Origin: Ruminococcaceae bacterium UBA6845
GTDB taxonomy: Bacteria; Bacillota; Clostridia; Oscillospirales; Acutalibacteraceae
Direction of reading: 5' to 3'
NCBI GenBank assembly: GCA_002449395.1
Contig: DKDP01000010.1
Span: 1 to 14,841 of the forward strand
Length of the DNA: 14,841 bases
Shown here: piece after piece, positions 8,223 through 14,758 of the stretch
How positions within the stretch are numbered: position 1 is the first letter of the stretch
Layout: every line of letters begins with the position of its first letter
Position numbers and translations under genes: made by a program
The notes under the pieces: generated by a model
What the model was told of the DNA's origin: nothing
Seen by the model: the letters and a program-made list of their open reading frames with translations, nothing else
The model's database searches: none

Positions 8223-9086
8223 TCAGATATAAAGGATAAATCTATCCTGATGCTTATAGAAAACCCACAGACCGATTGCAAGAGTTACAATCGAAATTCC
8301 GAGTGCATAGAAGAAATGATGCCAGTTCCACATTGAGCAATAAAGTACGCAGGATCGGAACATTTCAAGCATACTGTACAGCGGATTCAGCATCAATATT
8401 TTCATAACAATCGTGTTAACGCCGCTTCTGTGAAGTGTTTTAAGGCTGTACATAACAGGCGTTACATAGAAAAGCATAAGCGTGATAACGCTGTAAATGT
8501 ATTCGATATCCTTAAAATAAACGTTAAGAACCGAAAGAATAAGTCCGACGCCCGTGCTGAAAATGCAGAGGAAAATAATCGGAACAAAAGCAAGGAAAAT
8601 GTAGCCCGAAAGATGAAGATCGGGATACTGCATCGTGTAATGGTTCTTGATAAGGAAATATCCCATAACAATGACAAGAACGAGCAAAGAAATAAGGAAG
8701 GTTATAAATGTCGAGAATACATTCGCAATAGGATAGATGTATTTCGGGACATAAACCTTTTTAAGCACAGATGCGCTGTTCCTGATACTCCTCATTGCAC
8801 GGTTTGTCGACTGTGTGTAGAACTCATAAAGCAGTCGGCCTGTAAGAAGATAGACAGGGTAACATACTATACCGTCGCTCGCCTTACCGAAAACCTTTGT
8901 AAAGATAAATACAAGAACAAGCATCGTAAGAAACGGCTGAAGCATTGTCCAGAAAATACCGAGAAATGAATTTCTGTACTGCAATTTAACGTTCTTACGG
9001 ACAATCTCCTGCATAAGATATCTGTATTTATAAGCGTTCTTTGCGTATTGTTTAAACGGAATTTTTTTGGCTTTTTCCTCTGCCAT
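8223..9086 (-). CDS. ABC-2 type polysaccharide/teichoic acid exporter permease (TagG/Wzm-like)
   Basis: A 287-residue membrane subunit forming the export channel for an undecaprenyl-linked glycopolymer with the next gene's ATPase. The N-terminal amphipathic segment and the signature VKLQYRNSFLGIFWTMLQPFL are typical of TagG/RfbA/Wzm permeases. About six hydrophobic segments follow: FLTMLVLVFIF, a region near YPVYLLTGRLLYEF, FSTFITFLISLLVLVIVMGYF, YIFLAFVPIIFLCIFSTGVGLIL, IYSVITLMLFYVTPVMYS and a final ALGISIVTLAIGLWVF. The motif YFKDIEYIYSVITLMLFYVTP and the late NPLYSMLEMFR are also family hallmarks. The start has GAGGTGA upstream, which overlaps the stop codon of the preceding glycosyltransferase; the intergenic gap is only 9 nt, so translation is probably coupled. 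Confidence 0.93.
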   Translation of the reverse strand: MAEEKAKKIPFKQYAKNAYKYRYLMQEIVRKNVKLQYRNSFLGIFWTMLQPFLTMLVLVFIFTKVFGKASDGIVCYPVYLLTGRLLYEFYTQSTNRAMRSIRNSASVLKKVYVPKYIYPIANVFSTFITFLISLLVLVIVMGYFLIKNHYTMQYPDLHLSGYIFLAFVPIIFLCIFSTGVGLILSVLNVYFKDIEYIYSVITLMLFYVTPVMYSLKTLHRSGVNTIVMKILMLNPLYSMLEMFRSCVLYCSMWNWHHFFYALGISIVTLAIGLWVFYKHQDRFILYI

Positions 9087-9095
9087 GGTATCACC

Positions 9096-9857
9096 TCATA
9101 TAGTTTTCCATTTACAAAAATATCTTAACATCGAATTAATATGAACAAGCATCAGTTTAAAATTCCGCTTGCTCTCACGTCCCCAAACGTGATTGACAAC
9201 CGCATCGGGGTAGTATATACATTCGGAAACCTCGTTGATTCTTCTTGCAAGGTCGGCATCCTCAAAGTACATAAAATATCCGTCGTCAAAACCGCCGATT
9301 TTCTTTAAAATCTCGGTTCTGATAAACATAAAGCATCCCGTTGCATTTTCAATGTGTGTCGGCTTGGAGAGATCGCAGTCAAGCATCGCATACTGCCTGA
9401 GCAATTTGCTCGGTTCGTCTCCTCTGAGACGGCTTGCAACAAGATATTTAAGCTGCGGATTGCGCTTGCCGAGGATCTGATCTCTACCATCCGGGAAACA
9501 AATTCTCGGGGAAAGAAGTCCGATTTCGGGATTCTCATCCATATAATCCGTCAGCTTTCCGATAACATTTTCGTTAAGAACAATATCGGGATTTATTACA
9601 GCGTGATATTTTGAATCAATCATATTAATAATCACGTTATGTCCTGCACCGAAACCGACGTTTTTTTCACTTTTAATTACTGTTACTTCAGGATAATTCT
9701 GCTCGATAAACTCCGTTGTTCCGTCGCTTGAGCCGTTATCCAATACATAGAGCTTGAAATCAACGCCCTTGGTCTGAGCGAAGATTGTTTCAAGCGTTTT
9801 GGCAATCGTGGAAATATTGTTAAAGGTAACAATACCCCCTGTCACCGTATTATGCAT
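9096..9857 (-). CDS. GT2 family glycosyltransferase (rhamnosyltransferase/WbbL-like)
   Basis: A 253-residue GT-A-fold enzyme that would add a sugar to the lipid-linked precursor on the cytoplasmic face. It shows the N-terminal nucleotide-binding strand (GGIVTFNN), LDNGSSDGT, NVGFGAGHN, a metal/nucleotide motif (INPDI, the DxD equivalent), and GGFDDGYFMYFEDADLARR, where the ED pair is the usual catalytic-base region. This motif set is that of COG1216/WbbL-type enzymes, many of which are rhamnosyltransferases; the sugar here is not known. I prefer the ATG at 9857 (GTAGGT 6 nt upstream) over a TTG two codons earlier. It lies 29 nt after the first glycosyltransferase of the operon and 9 nt before the permease. 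Confidence 0.9.
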   Translation of the reverse strand: MHNTVTGGIVTFNNISTIAKTLETIFAQTKGVDFKLYVLDNGSSDGTTEFIEQNYPEVTVIKSEKNVGFGAGHNVIINMIDSKYHAVINPDIVLNENVIGKLTDYMDENPEIGLLSPRICFPDGRDQILGKRNPQLKYLVASRLRGDEPSKLLRQYAMLDCDLSKPTHIENATGCFMFIRTEILKKIGGFDDGYFMYFEDADLARRINEVSECIYYPDAVVNHVWGRESKRNFKLMLVHINSMLRYFCKWKTI

Positions 9858-9886
9858 ATACAAACCTACTTTCCGCTATCGGACAT

Positions 9887-10573
9887 TCAGCGTCCGAGAA
9901 CCGCTTTTAAAATATCAGCTCTCCATTTCAGCTTGTCTTTCAAGCTGCTGCCGTTGCCCGTAACATTGCTGCCGTGACGCCGGTAAAGAATCAGCGGCTC
10001 ATCAATAAAAGCTACCCTACCGTGCTTCTCCGCCATCAACCCGATCCACTGGTCGTGCATCGGAAGATTTTCGGGAAACGGTAAAATATACTTCTTAAGC
10101 TCCGAGCCAAACGCCATACAGCAACCCTGATAAGAATTTTTAAGTATATTTCTCAAAAAACCTTTTTTTGTTTTATTAATTCCGAAAGCGGTCTCCCCTG
10201 TTTCATTAAGATCGCCGTCGGTTATAATCGCATTGTGAAGGACAAGATCGGCACCGTTTTTCAGTTTGTGTACTACCCTTTCAACCTTGCCGTCGAGCCA
10301 TACGTCATCCTGATCGGAAAGAAAAATGTAATCGCCCTTTGACTGCGAAATCGCATATTCAAAGTTCCTTATTACTCCCACCCCGGGACCGACGATATAT
10401 TTAACTCTTTTGTCACTTTCAATTATATCAATAATAGCTTCACGTGTTTTTCCTTCGGGGAAATCATCGGATATAATAAGCTCGTCGGCATCGCCGATTT
10501 GCCTGAGAATCGACTCAGCCTGAGCTCTTATGTATTTTTCGCCTTTATATGCCGCAAGAACAACGGATATCAT
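9887..10573 (-). CDS. GT2 family glycosyltransferase, first gene of the glycopolymer operon
   Basis: A 228-residue GT-A glycosyltransferase. Motifs: ISVVLAAYKGEKYIRAQAESIL at the N-terminus (shown here as family-typical), LIISDD, the LSDQDDVW nucleotide/metal motif near residue 90, YQGCCMAFGSEL, and PMHDQWIGLMAE, whose D is the probable catalytic base, then ILYRRHGSNVTG. The DQDDVW and HDQW pairing is typical of a GT2 group that includes alpha-1,3-rhamnosyltransferase-like proteins of O-antigen and capsule loci; the donor sugar is unknown. The protein ends soon after the RRHGSN motif, so it is at the short end of the family but has all core motifs. The ATG at 10573 has AGAGG 8 nt upstream and is preferred over a TTG two codons upstream. 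Confidence 0.9.
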   Translation of the reverse strand: MISVVLAAYKGEKYIRAQAESILRQIGDADELIISDDFPEGKTREAIIDIIESDKRVKYIVGPGVGVIRNFEYAISQSKGDYIFLSDQDDVWLDGKVERVVHKLKNGADLVLHNAIITDGDLNETGETAFGINKTKKGFLRNILKNSYQGCCMAFGSELKKYILPFPENLPMHDQWIGLMAEKHGRVAFIDEPLILYRRHGSNVTGNGSSLKDKLKWRADILKAVLGR

Positions 10574-10604
10574 CGACAAAACCTCTTAAAGCTATTGTTT
10601 GAAA

Positions 10605-10628
10605 TTTGCGGGTAAATAAACCTGCAAA
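10605..10628. promoter_or_regulatory. Hairpin in the leader of the glycopolymer operon
   Basis: TTTGCGGG (10605-10612) and CCTGCAAA (10621-10628) pair with one internal mismatch around an 8-nt AT loop. The hairpin lies in the predicted ~83-nt leader, about 30 nt upstream of the first start codon. There is no T-run after it on the minus strand, so it is not a terminator. Its role is unknown; it could stabilise the leader or be chance. Confidence 0.35.
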
Positions 10629-10662
10629 GGAACAGAGCACCACGCCGCAAATAGACTATTGT

Positions 10663-10690
10663 ATTATACTACAAAACAGCAGATTGTCAA
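10663..10690 (-). promoter_or_regulatory. Promoter of the glycopolymer operon
   Basis: On the minus strand a perfect TTGACA (10685-10690) and a perfect TATAAT (10663-10668) are separated by 16 bp. The predicted start near 10656 gives an ~83-nt leader before the first glycosyltransferase. No second promoter of comparable quality is seen between the five tightly spaced genes, so they are probably one transcript ending at the 6258-6283 terminator. Confidence 0.85.
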
Positions 10691-10774
10691 TATAATTTAT
10701 ATTTATAGATTCAAAAATCGACCTTATATACAAAATTGTGTATTTGATTTTTATCAGTTTTGCGATATAAAAAT

Positions 10775-10795
10775 AAGACCCGACGAGCGAGTCTC
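10775..10795 (-). terminator. Terminator after the MFS transporter gene
   Basis: Arms 10775-10782 and 10788-10795 form an 8-bp stem (two G-T pairs) with a 5-nt loop. On the minus strand it is followed by ATTTTTA. It begins 11 bp after the transporter's stop codon. The plus strand also has TTTTT after the stem, so it may act in both directions. Confidence 0.7.
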
Positions 10796-10806
10796 ATTTT
10801 TCATAA

Positions 10807-12213
10807 TCAGTCTTTTTCATTTTCGGAAACAGCAAAGCCGCCCTTGCAGAAAATAACGATGATCGGAATCAGTGCAACGGCGCATACTATTGCCGCATAA
10901 AGGAACATTGACGACGCAGGAACAATCTGCGAAACGCCGTAATCGTCGGTATAATGCACACCCGAGCTGAAAATAGCCTTTTTGCCGACATATGGACCTA
11001 CAACCATAGGAATCATAACGGCAAAAATCATTCTGACACCCTGGAAAAGACCTGTTTTGCTCTCCGGAGTGAAGTCTCTGACGGCAGCGTTGAGCATAAT
11101 ACCGAGCAGGCAATAACCGATTGCGGTCGGTACAACGCCGATAAGCAGGAGCTTGAGATCGTGTGCAAAATAGAGAATCACAAGACCTGCAACGAACAAA
11201 ACGAGCATCGGAATAACGAGCTTATTTTTACCGTATTTATCAACCAATTTGCCGACAAGGATTATACCTGCAACAAGCACAACGAGGCATACAACGGCAA
11301 CAATAATCAATGCCGGTGTAATTTTAAGCTCGTTACTGCTGAAAAATCCGTCAGGACTGTGCTCAAGATAAATTATAAGATACGGGAAGAACACCTGCAC
11401 TGCAACAGAATATGCGCAAACAGCAAGCAAAGTAAGATATAATTTTGCATTTTCCTTAATAACGGACGGTCTGAGGCCGTAGATAAGATCAGAGAAGAAA
11501 CTTCCGGAATTTTCAATTGTTTTCGGTGCGTCCTTAAGAGTAAACAGACCGATAATGCCGCAAACAAGAACAACTGCGCCGAGGATAAGGAAGAAATATT
11601 CGTAGCTCTTCTGGATATTGTCTCCGGCAAGCAGAACGCCGCCGAGCGCAAGGACAAGACCGAGCGCCGCCATCGGCATAAAGGCAAGTATACTTTCCGC
11701 CGTGGCTCGGTTATGTGAATTGGTCGAATCCGTTACCCACGCATTGAATGAAGCATCATTAGCGGTTGATCCGACAAATGTCATCACCATATCCATAACG
11801 ATAACAATCCAGACCGTTGTTGTAAGTATCTTTGCAGGGTCGCTTATTCCCAATACGGAAGCTACATTATCTCTCGAAATAAGACCGAAGCCGCCGATTA
11901 TAACGCCCCATATTATGTATCCGACGGAAATGAACTTGTTTCTTGAGCCTTTTCTGTCACTCAAAGCACCCATTATGAGCGTCGTAAGCATTGCCGTAAT
12001 TGCCGAATATGCAACCATTTTGCTGACAGCGTCAATAACATTTATCGAGCCGTCAATCGCCGCCTGACTGGCACCCTTATATATGGAATTGTAAAGGAAT
12101 GTGTTGAAATACATATTTTCAACATTCCAGGCAATCTGACCGATAAGTCCAAAAAGAATCAGGTCAAAAATCAATCTGCCCGACAGTTTTCCCGCCTTTG
12201 TTTTGTTCTCCAT
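10807..12213 (-). CDS. MFS transporter, sugar/GPH-like (SLC45-type)
   Basis: A 468-residue polytopic membrane protein with about 12 hydrophobic segments, the usual MFS number. The N-terminal GQIAWNVENMYFNTFLY is typical of bacterial MFS proteins related to the GPH/sucrose (SLC45-like) group. The loop motif MGALSDRKGSRNKF matches MFS motif A between TM2 and TM3. A second-half copy of this loop is seen as GKLVDKYGKNKLVIP. Such proteins are generally sugar symporters, but the substrate cannot be read from sequence. The ATG at 12213 has AGGGGGAA 5-6 nt upstream. It has its own promoter candidate embedded in a perfect inverted repeat, 96 bp after the EamA transporter gene, and is followed by a terminator, so it can be transcribed independently. 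Confidence 0.88.
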   Translation of the reverse strand: MENKTKAGKLSGRLIFDLILFGLIGQIAWNVENMYFNTFLYNSIYKGASQAAIDGSINVIDAVSKMVAYSAITAMLTTLIMGALSDRKGSRNKFISVGYIIWGVIIGGFGLISRDNVASVLGISDPAKILTTTVWIVIVMDMVMTFVGSTANDASFNAWVTDSTNSHNRATAESILAFMPMAALGLVLALGGVLLAGDNIQKSYEYFFLILGAVVLVCGIIGLFTLKDAPKTIENSGSFFSDLIYGLRPSVIKENAKLYLTLLAVCAYSVAVQVFFPYLIIYLEHSPDGFFSSNELKITPALIIVAVVCLVVLVAGIILVGKLVDKYGKNKLVIPMLVLFVAGLVILYFAHDLKLLLIGVVPTAIGYCLLGIMLNAAVRDFTPESKTGLFQGVRMIFAVMIPMVVGPYVGKKAIFSSGVHYTDDYGVSQIVPASSMFLYAAIVCAVALIPIIVIFCKGGFAVSENEKD

Positions 12214-12231
12214 AATATTCCCCCTAAAAAA

Positions 12232-12276
12232 GATTTTACCTTTGTAGTTATAATAACATAAAACAAAGGTAAAATC
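12232..12276. repeat. Perfect 14-bp inverted repeat upstream of the MFS gene (operator or terminator)
   Basis: GATTTTACCTTTGT (12232-12245) and ACAAAGGTAAAATC (12263-12276) are exact reverse complements separated by 17 bp; arm centres are 31 bp apart. On the minus strand the second arm is followed at once by TTTTTT and then the MFS ribosome binding site. As RNA it would be an AT-rich terminator-like hairpin after the EamA gene; as DNA it brackets the MFS -10 element like an operator pair. Confidence 0.85.
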
Positions 12277-12278
12277 AA
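12250..12278 (-). promoter_or_regulatory. Candidate promoter of the MFS transporter gene
   Basis: On the minus strand TTGATT (12273-12278) and TATTAT (12250-12255) are 17 bp apart. The upstream inverted-repeat arm fills most of the spacer and the downstream arm covers the predicted start site (near 12243), so a repressor binding both arms would block transcription. The leader would be about 30 nt. Confidence 0.6.
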
Positions 12279-12309
12279 GAAAAACTGTGCAATTTTAATA
12301 TATTTTGTT

Positions 12310-13173
12310 TTATTTGACTAACATCAAGAGAGTTCCACCGACGGTAAGCACAAGACCGAATGCTGTCTTTTTCGATAACTTTTCGTGGAACACTATGTAG
12401 GAAAAAAGAATCGTTACAAGGATGCTCAGCTTGTCGATCGGCACAACAACACTTGCGAGTCCGTCGTGAAGCGCTTTGTAGTAGCAAAGCCAGCTTCCGC
12501 CGGTTGCAAGCCCCGAAAGGCATATAAACAAAAGCTCCTTTTTTGAAATGCCTTTAATCTCCTTCTGCTTGCCCGTGACAAATACCATCATCCACGACAT
12601 TACAAGGACAACACCCGTTCTGATTGCCGTGCCAAGGTTCGATTCAACGTCCGAAATACCAATCTTGCCGAGAATTGCCGTAAGGCTGGCAAATACTGCC
12701 GAGCCGAGCGCATAGAATATCCAACGCTTGTTTTTCGGCACATCGGTTTTAACGTCCTTCTTTTCTATCATCAGAAATGTTCCGACGGCGATGAGTGCAA
12801 TTCCTATTCCGCTGTAAAGTGTTATTCCCTCTCCGAGAAGAATTGCCGCAAGCAAAATTGTCAAAACCGTACTCGACTTATCAATCGGCACAACCTTATT
12901 GATATCGCCAAGCTGTAATGCCCTAAAATAGCAAAGCCAGCTTGCGCCCGTTGCAAGTCCGGAGAGAACAAGAAAAAACAGCGTATGCGAGGAAATAGAG
13001 CCGATCTCGCCCTCAGAGCCGACGATGAACACCATCAGCCACGAGAATAAAAGCACAACGATCGTTCTGATTGCCGTTGCAACCGTAGAATCGGTCTTTT
13101 TAATGCCGCATTTTGCAAGAATTGACGTCAATCCCGCAAAAAGCGCCGAGCAGAAAGCAAATACGATCCACAT
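12310..13173 (-). CDS. EamA/DMT family transporter with duplicated halves
   Basis: A 287-residue, about 10-TM drug/metabolite-superfamily permease made of two EamA domains. The halves align closely: SALFAGLTSILAK(C)GI...TAIRT...SW.MVF near residues 8-45 against SAVFASLTAILGKIGI...TAIRT...SWMMVF near 154-191, and LSGLATGxSWLCY and VVPIDK occur in both. Single ~140-aa proteins of this type (COG2510-like) are known, so this looks like a fused tandem duplicate. The substrate is unknown. Start choice: GGAG at 13183-13186 directly abuts an ATG at 13182 but lies 9 nt upstream of the ATG at 13173, which I prefer; a GTG at 13203 has no binding site. It follows the methyltransferase by 92 bp and may be co-transcribed with the TetR unit. 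Confidence 0.88.
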   Translation of the reverse strand: MWIVFAFCSALFAGLTSILAKCGIKKTDSTVATAIRTIVVLLFSWLMVFIVGSEGEIGSISSHTLFFLVLSGLATGASWLCYFRALQLGDINKVVPIDKSSTVLTILLAAILLGEGITLYSGIGIALIAVGTFLMIEKKDVKTDVPKNKRWIFYALGSAVFASLTAILGKIGISDVESNLGTAIRTGVVLVMSWMMVFVTGKQKEIKGISKKELLFICLSGLATGGSWLCYYKALHDGLASVVVPIDKLSILVTILFSYIVFHEKLSKKTAFGLVLTVGGTLLMLVK

Positions 13174-13265
13174 ATAATTCATCTCCGAAATATATGGTAG
13201 CACTTTTATTGTCGAAGTTCAACGGGTTACAAAAATTTTATTTTTTATTCGGATTTGAAATATTT

Positions 13266-13982
13266 TTATTTCTTTTTCAAAACTATTTTGATAAAATTCA
13301 GATATTTTCCACCGCCGGCTTCCATAGACTTCCTATCGCCTACGGCATATTCGTTATCCTGCTTCAGCCAGTCAGCCCACACTTCATCATTGGACTCCAT
13401 CTCCTCTATTTCAACGAGCTCTGCACCGACGCACTGTTCAACCATCGCTTTCCAGTAATCAACGTCGTGCATATAGTCAAGCTGTTCGGGCGTCCACGAC
13501 AGCAAAAGCTCCTTTGGAAGATTATCGTGACAGTCTTTTTTCATACCGGGGATTGAGATATAAATATAACCGCCGCTCTTCACAAACGGAAGAAGTTTTT
13601 CGTCGAGATACTTTGGATTCCTGCCAAAATAGTTATATGAATCTGTTGTAACAACTGCGTTGAAAAAATTTTTTTCAAACGGAAGATCCTCGGCATCAGC
13701 CTTAACGGGAACAATCTGTTTCTCCGTCAAGCCCATATTTTCAAAAAACTTCTTATTCTCCTCCGGATCGCTCCAAAGATCGGCGGCATAGACCTTGAAG
13801 CCGTATTCCTTTGCAAGGAAAACGGAGGTCAATCCCTGTCCGCTTCCGAGGTCGCAGACAACCGAGCCGTCGGGAATTTTGTGTCCGAGCATAAGCTCCT
13901 CTTCCAGCTTGATCGGGTTAGGTCCCATAATTTTTGCCATAAGTTCGGGTGTTTCGTATTTTTTGCTTAAAATATAGTTCAT
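13266..13982 (-). CDS. SAM-dependent methyltransferase (class I, Methyltransf_11/UbiE-like)
   Basis: A 238-residue soluble class I methyltransferase. Motif I is VVCDLGSGQG (residues ~41-50), which binds SAM; the acidic residue after the second strand is in YAADLW; the PVKADAEDLPFEKNFFNAVVTTDSYNYFG block holds the adenine-contacting D and motif IV; LLPFVKSGGYIYISIPG is the post-motif strand. The C-terminal part (tryptophan-rich, EVWADWLKQDNEYAVGD) is probably the acceptor-binding cap. The methyl acceptor is unknown. The ATG at 13982 overlaps the TGA of the TetR gene by 4 bp (ATGA), so the two proteins are very likely translationally coupled and controlled by the TetR operators. Confidence 0.9.
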   Translation of the reverse strand: MNYILSKKYETPELMAKIMGPNPIKLEEELMLGHKIPDGSVVCDLGSGQGLTSVFLAKEYGFKVYAADLWSDPEENKKFFENMGLTEKQIVPVKADAEDLPFEKNFFNAVVTTDSYNYFGRNPKYLDEKLLPFVKSGGYIYISIPGMKKDCHDNLPKELLLSWTPEQLDYMHDVDYWKAMVEQCVGAELVEIEEMESNDEVWADWLKQDNEYAVGDRKSMEAGGGKYLNFIKIVLKKK

Positions 13983-14578
13983 TGTGATTTCTCCTTTAAA
14001 TTATCAATAAAATTATTAATGTGTTTCTCAGCTAATAATATAATTTCCTCTTTGTTTTCCGATTCGTCGTAAACGGTGTAAAGCAAATACATCGGCGCAT
14101 AGAATGACAAAGCAAGCTGTTTTGCAGAATCGAGAGAGTAATTCATTCCAACAAAAACATCTATCATATAATCAAGCGGACCGCTTGAAATATAGTTTTT
14201 GTAAAGCTCCGCCATTTCGGGATTCTTGAACCTTTCAAGCGAAAGCATACGTCGAAAACGTGCCGAAAATTCATCACAAGTCCAGTGCTTGAACATATCA
14301 ATACTGAACGATCTTATACTTTCAATCATAACACGTTCATATCCGCCGTCGATATTCGGCATATCGTTCTCATCGGCAAAGTTGCTGTCCGCCTCACTCA
14401 TTTTTTTCAAAATGCTGTCAAAAATGTCCCTCTTGCTCTTATAATGCTTATAAAGTGACGGTGCTTTGATTCCGACCGCTGTCGCAATCTCCGCAACGGA
14501 CACCGCATCGTAACCTTTCTCGGAAAACAGCCGAAGCGACTCCGATAAAATTCTCTGTTTTGTATCTTCCTGTTTCAT
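13979..14578 (-). CDS. TetR/AcrR family transcriptional regulator
   Basis: A 199-residue one-component repressor-type protein. Residues ~5-55 form the TetR helix-turn-helix domain: KQRILSESLRLFSEKGYDAV, then VAEIATAVGIKAPSLYKHYK, then SKRDIFDSIL, all close to the family consensus. The rest is helical and should form the ligand-binding and dimer domain, with no recognisable ligand signature. The start has GGAGG 4 nt upstream. Two 16-bp palindromes in its promoter are the expected operators, so it is probably autorepressed together with the overlapping methyltransferase gene, and perhaps the downstream transporters. A small-molecule inducer is expected from family knowledge but cannot be identified. 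Confidence 0.93.
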   Translation of the reverse strand: MKQEDTKQRILSESLRLFSEKGYDAVSVAEIATAVGIKAPSLYKHYKSKRDIFDSILKKMSEADSNFADENDMPNIDGGYERVMIESIRSFSIDMFKHWTCDEFSARFRRMLSLERFKNPEMAELYKNYISSGPLDYMIDVFVGMNYSLDSAKQLALSFYAPMYLLYTVYDESENKEEIILLAEKHINNFIDNLKEKSQ

Positions 14579-14589
14579 AAATCCTCCAA

Positions 14590-14605
14590 GCTAACGTTTG
14601 TTAGC
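14590..14605. promoter_or_regulatory. TetR operator candidate O2 (over the transcription start)
   Basis: GCTAAC-GTTT-GTTAGC is a 16-bp palindrome with perfect 6-bp arms. It lies just downstream of the -10 hexamer, around the predicted transcription start, and ends 11 bp before the TetR start codon. It shares the pattern GCTAAY-N4-GTTAGC with the site at 14616-14631. Confidence 0.8.
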
Positions 14606-14608
14606 TAT

Positions 14609-14637
14609 ATTATAAGCTAATAATCGTTAGCTGTCAA
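14609..14637 (-). promoter_or_regulatory. Consensus promoter of the TetR-methyltransferase unit
   Basis: On the minus strand a perfect TTGACA (14632-14637) and a perfect TATAAT (14609-14614) have the ideal 17-bp spacing. The spacer holds one operator-like palindrome and the start site holds another. A promoter this strong in front of a regulator gene fits tight repression in the uninduced state. Confidence 0.92.
14616..14631. promoter_or_regulatory. TetR operator candidate O1 (in the -35/-10 spacer)
   Basis: GCTAAT-AATC-GTTAGC is a 16-bp imperfect palindrome matching O2 in 5 of 6 bases of the left arm and all of the right arm. It fills the spacer almost exactly between the two promoter hexamers. 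Centre-to-centre distance to O2 is 26 bp. Confidence 0.8.
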
Positions 14638-14649
14638 GAGAAAAATAAA

Positions 14650-14672
14650 AAATCCCTTTAAAAAAAGGATTT
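14650..14672 (-). terminator. Terminator of a gene to the right of the window
   Basis: AAATCC (14650-14655) and GGATTT (14667-14672) pair, with further T-A pairs extending the stem to a tight T-rich loop. On the minus strand the stem is followed by TTTATTTTT. It would end transcription entering from the right, insulating the TetR promoter at 14637. Confidence 0.6.
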
Positions 14673-14708
14673 CTCCTCTTTCAAAGGGCAGGTTTTAAAA
14701 TCGATAAT

Positions 14709-14728
14709 TACAATTTAATTAAATTGTA
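14709..14728. repeat. Perfect 20-bp AT-rich palindrome
   Basis: TACAATTTAATTAAATTGTA is an exact self-complementary sequence between the possible right-edge gene and its terminator. It has no spacer, so a strong RNA hairpin is less natural than a dimeric protein-binding site or a chance AT palindrome. Confidence 0.6.
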
Positions 14729-14758
14729 TAGTTATTACGCATTTGATTATACGAATTA

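Noticed and set aside
8207..8281. A 25-codon N-terminal extension of the ATPase reading frame
   Set aside because: It overlaps the C-terminus of the permease in another frame and lacks family similarity; the ATG at 8206 has a good binding site.
8430..8969. Plus-strand open frame of 179 codons opposite the permease gene
   Set aside because: Low-complexity Lys/Arg/Asn-rich product antisense to a clearly conserved TagG-type gene, with no ribosome binding site; a shadow frame.
10954..11442. Plus-strand open frame of 162 codons opposite the MFS gene
   Set aside because: Antisense to conserved membrane-protein sequence, with a His/Asn/Cys-rich unnatural composition.
13174..13265. Separate promoter in front of the EamA gene
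   Set aside because: TTGAAC with a TACCAT-like box at 17 bp is too weak to call; read-through from the TetR unit is as likely.
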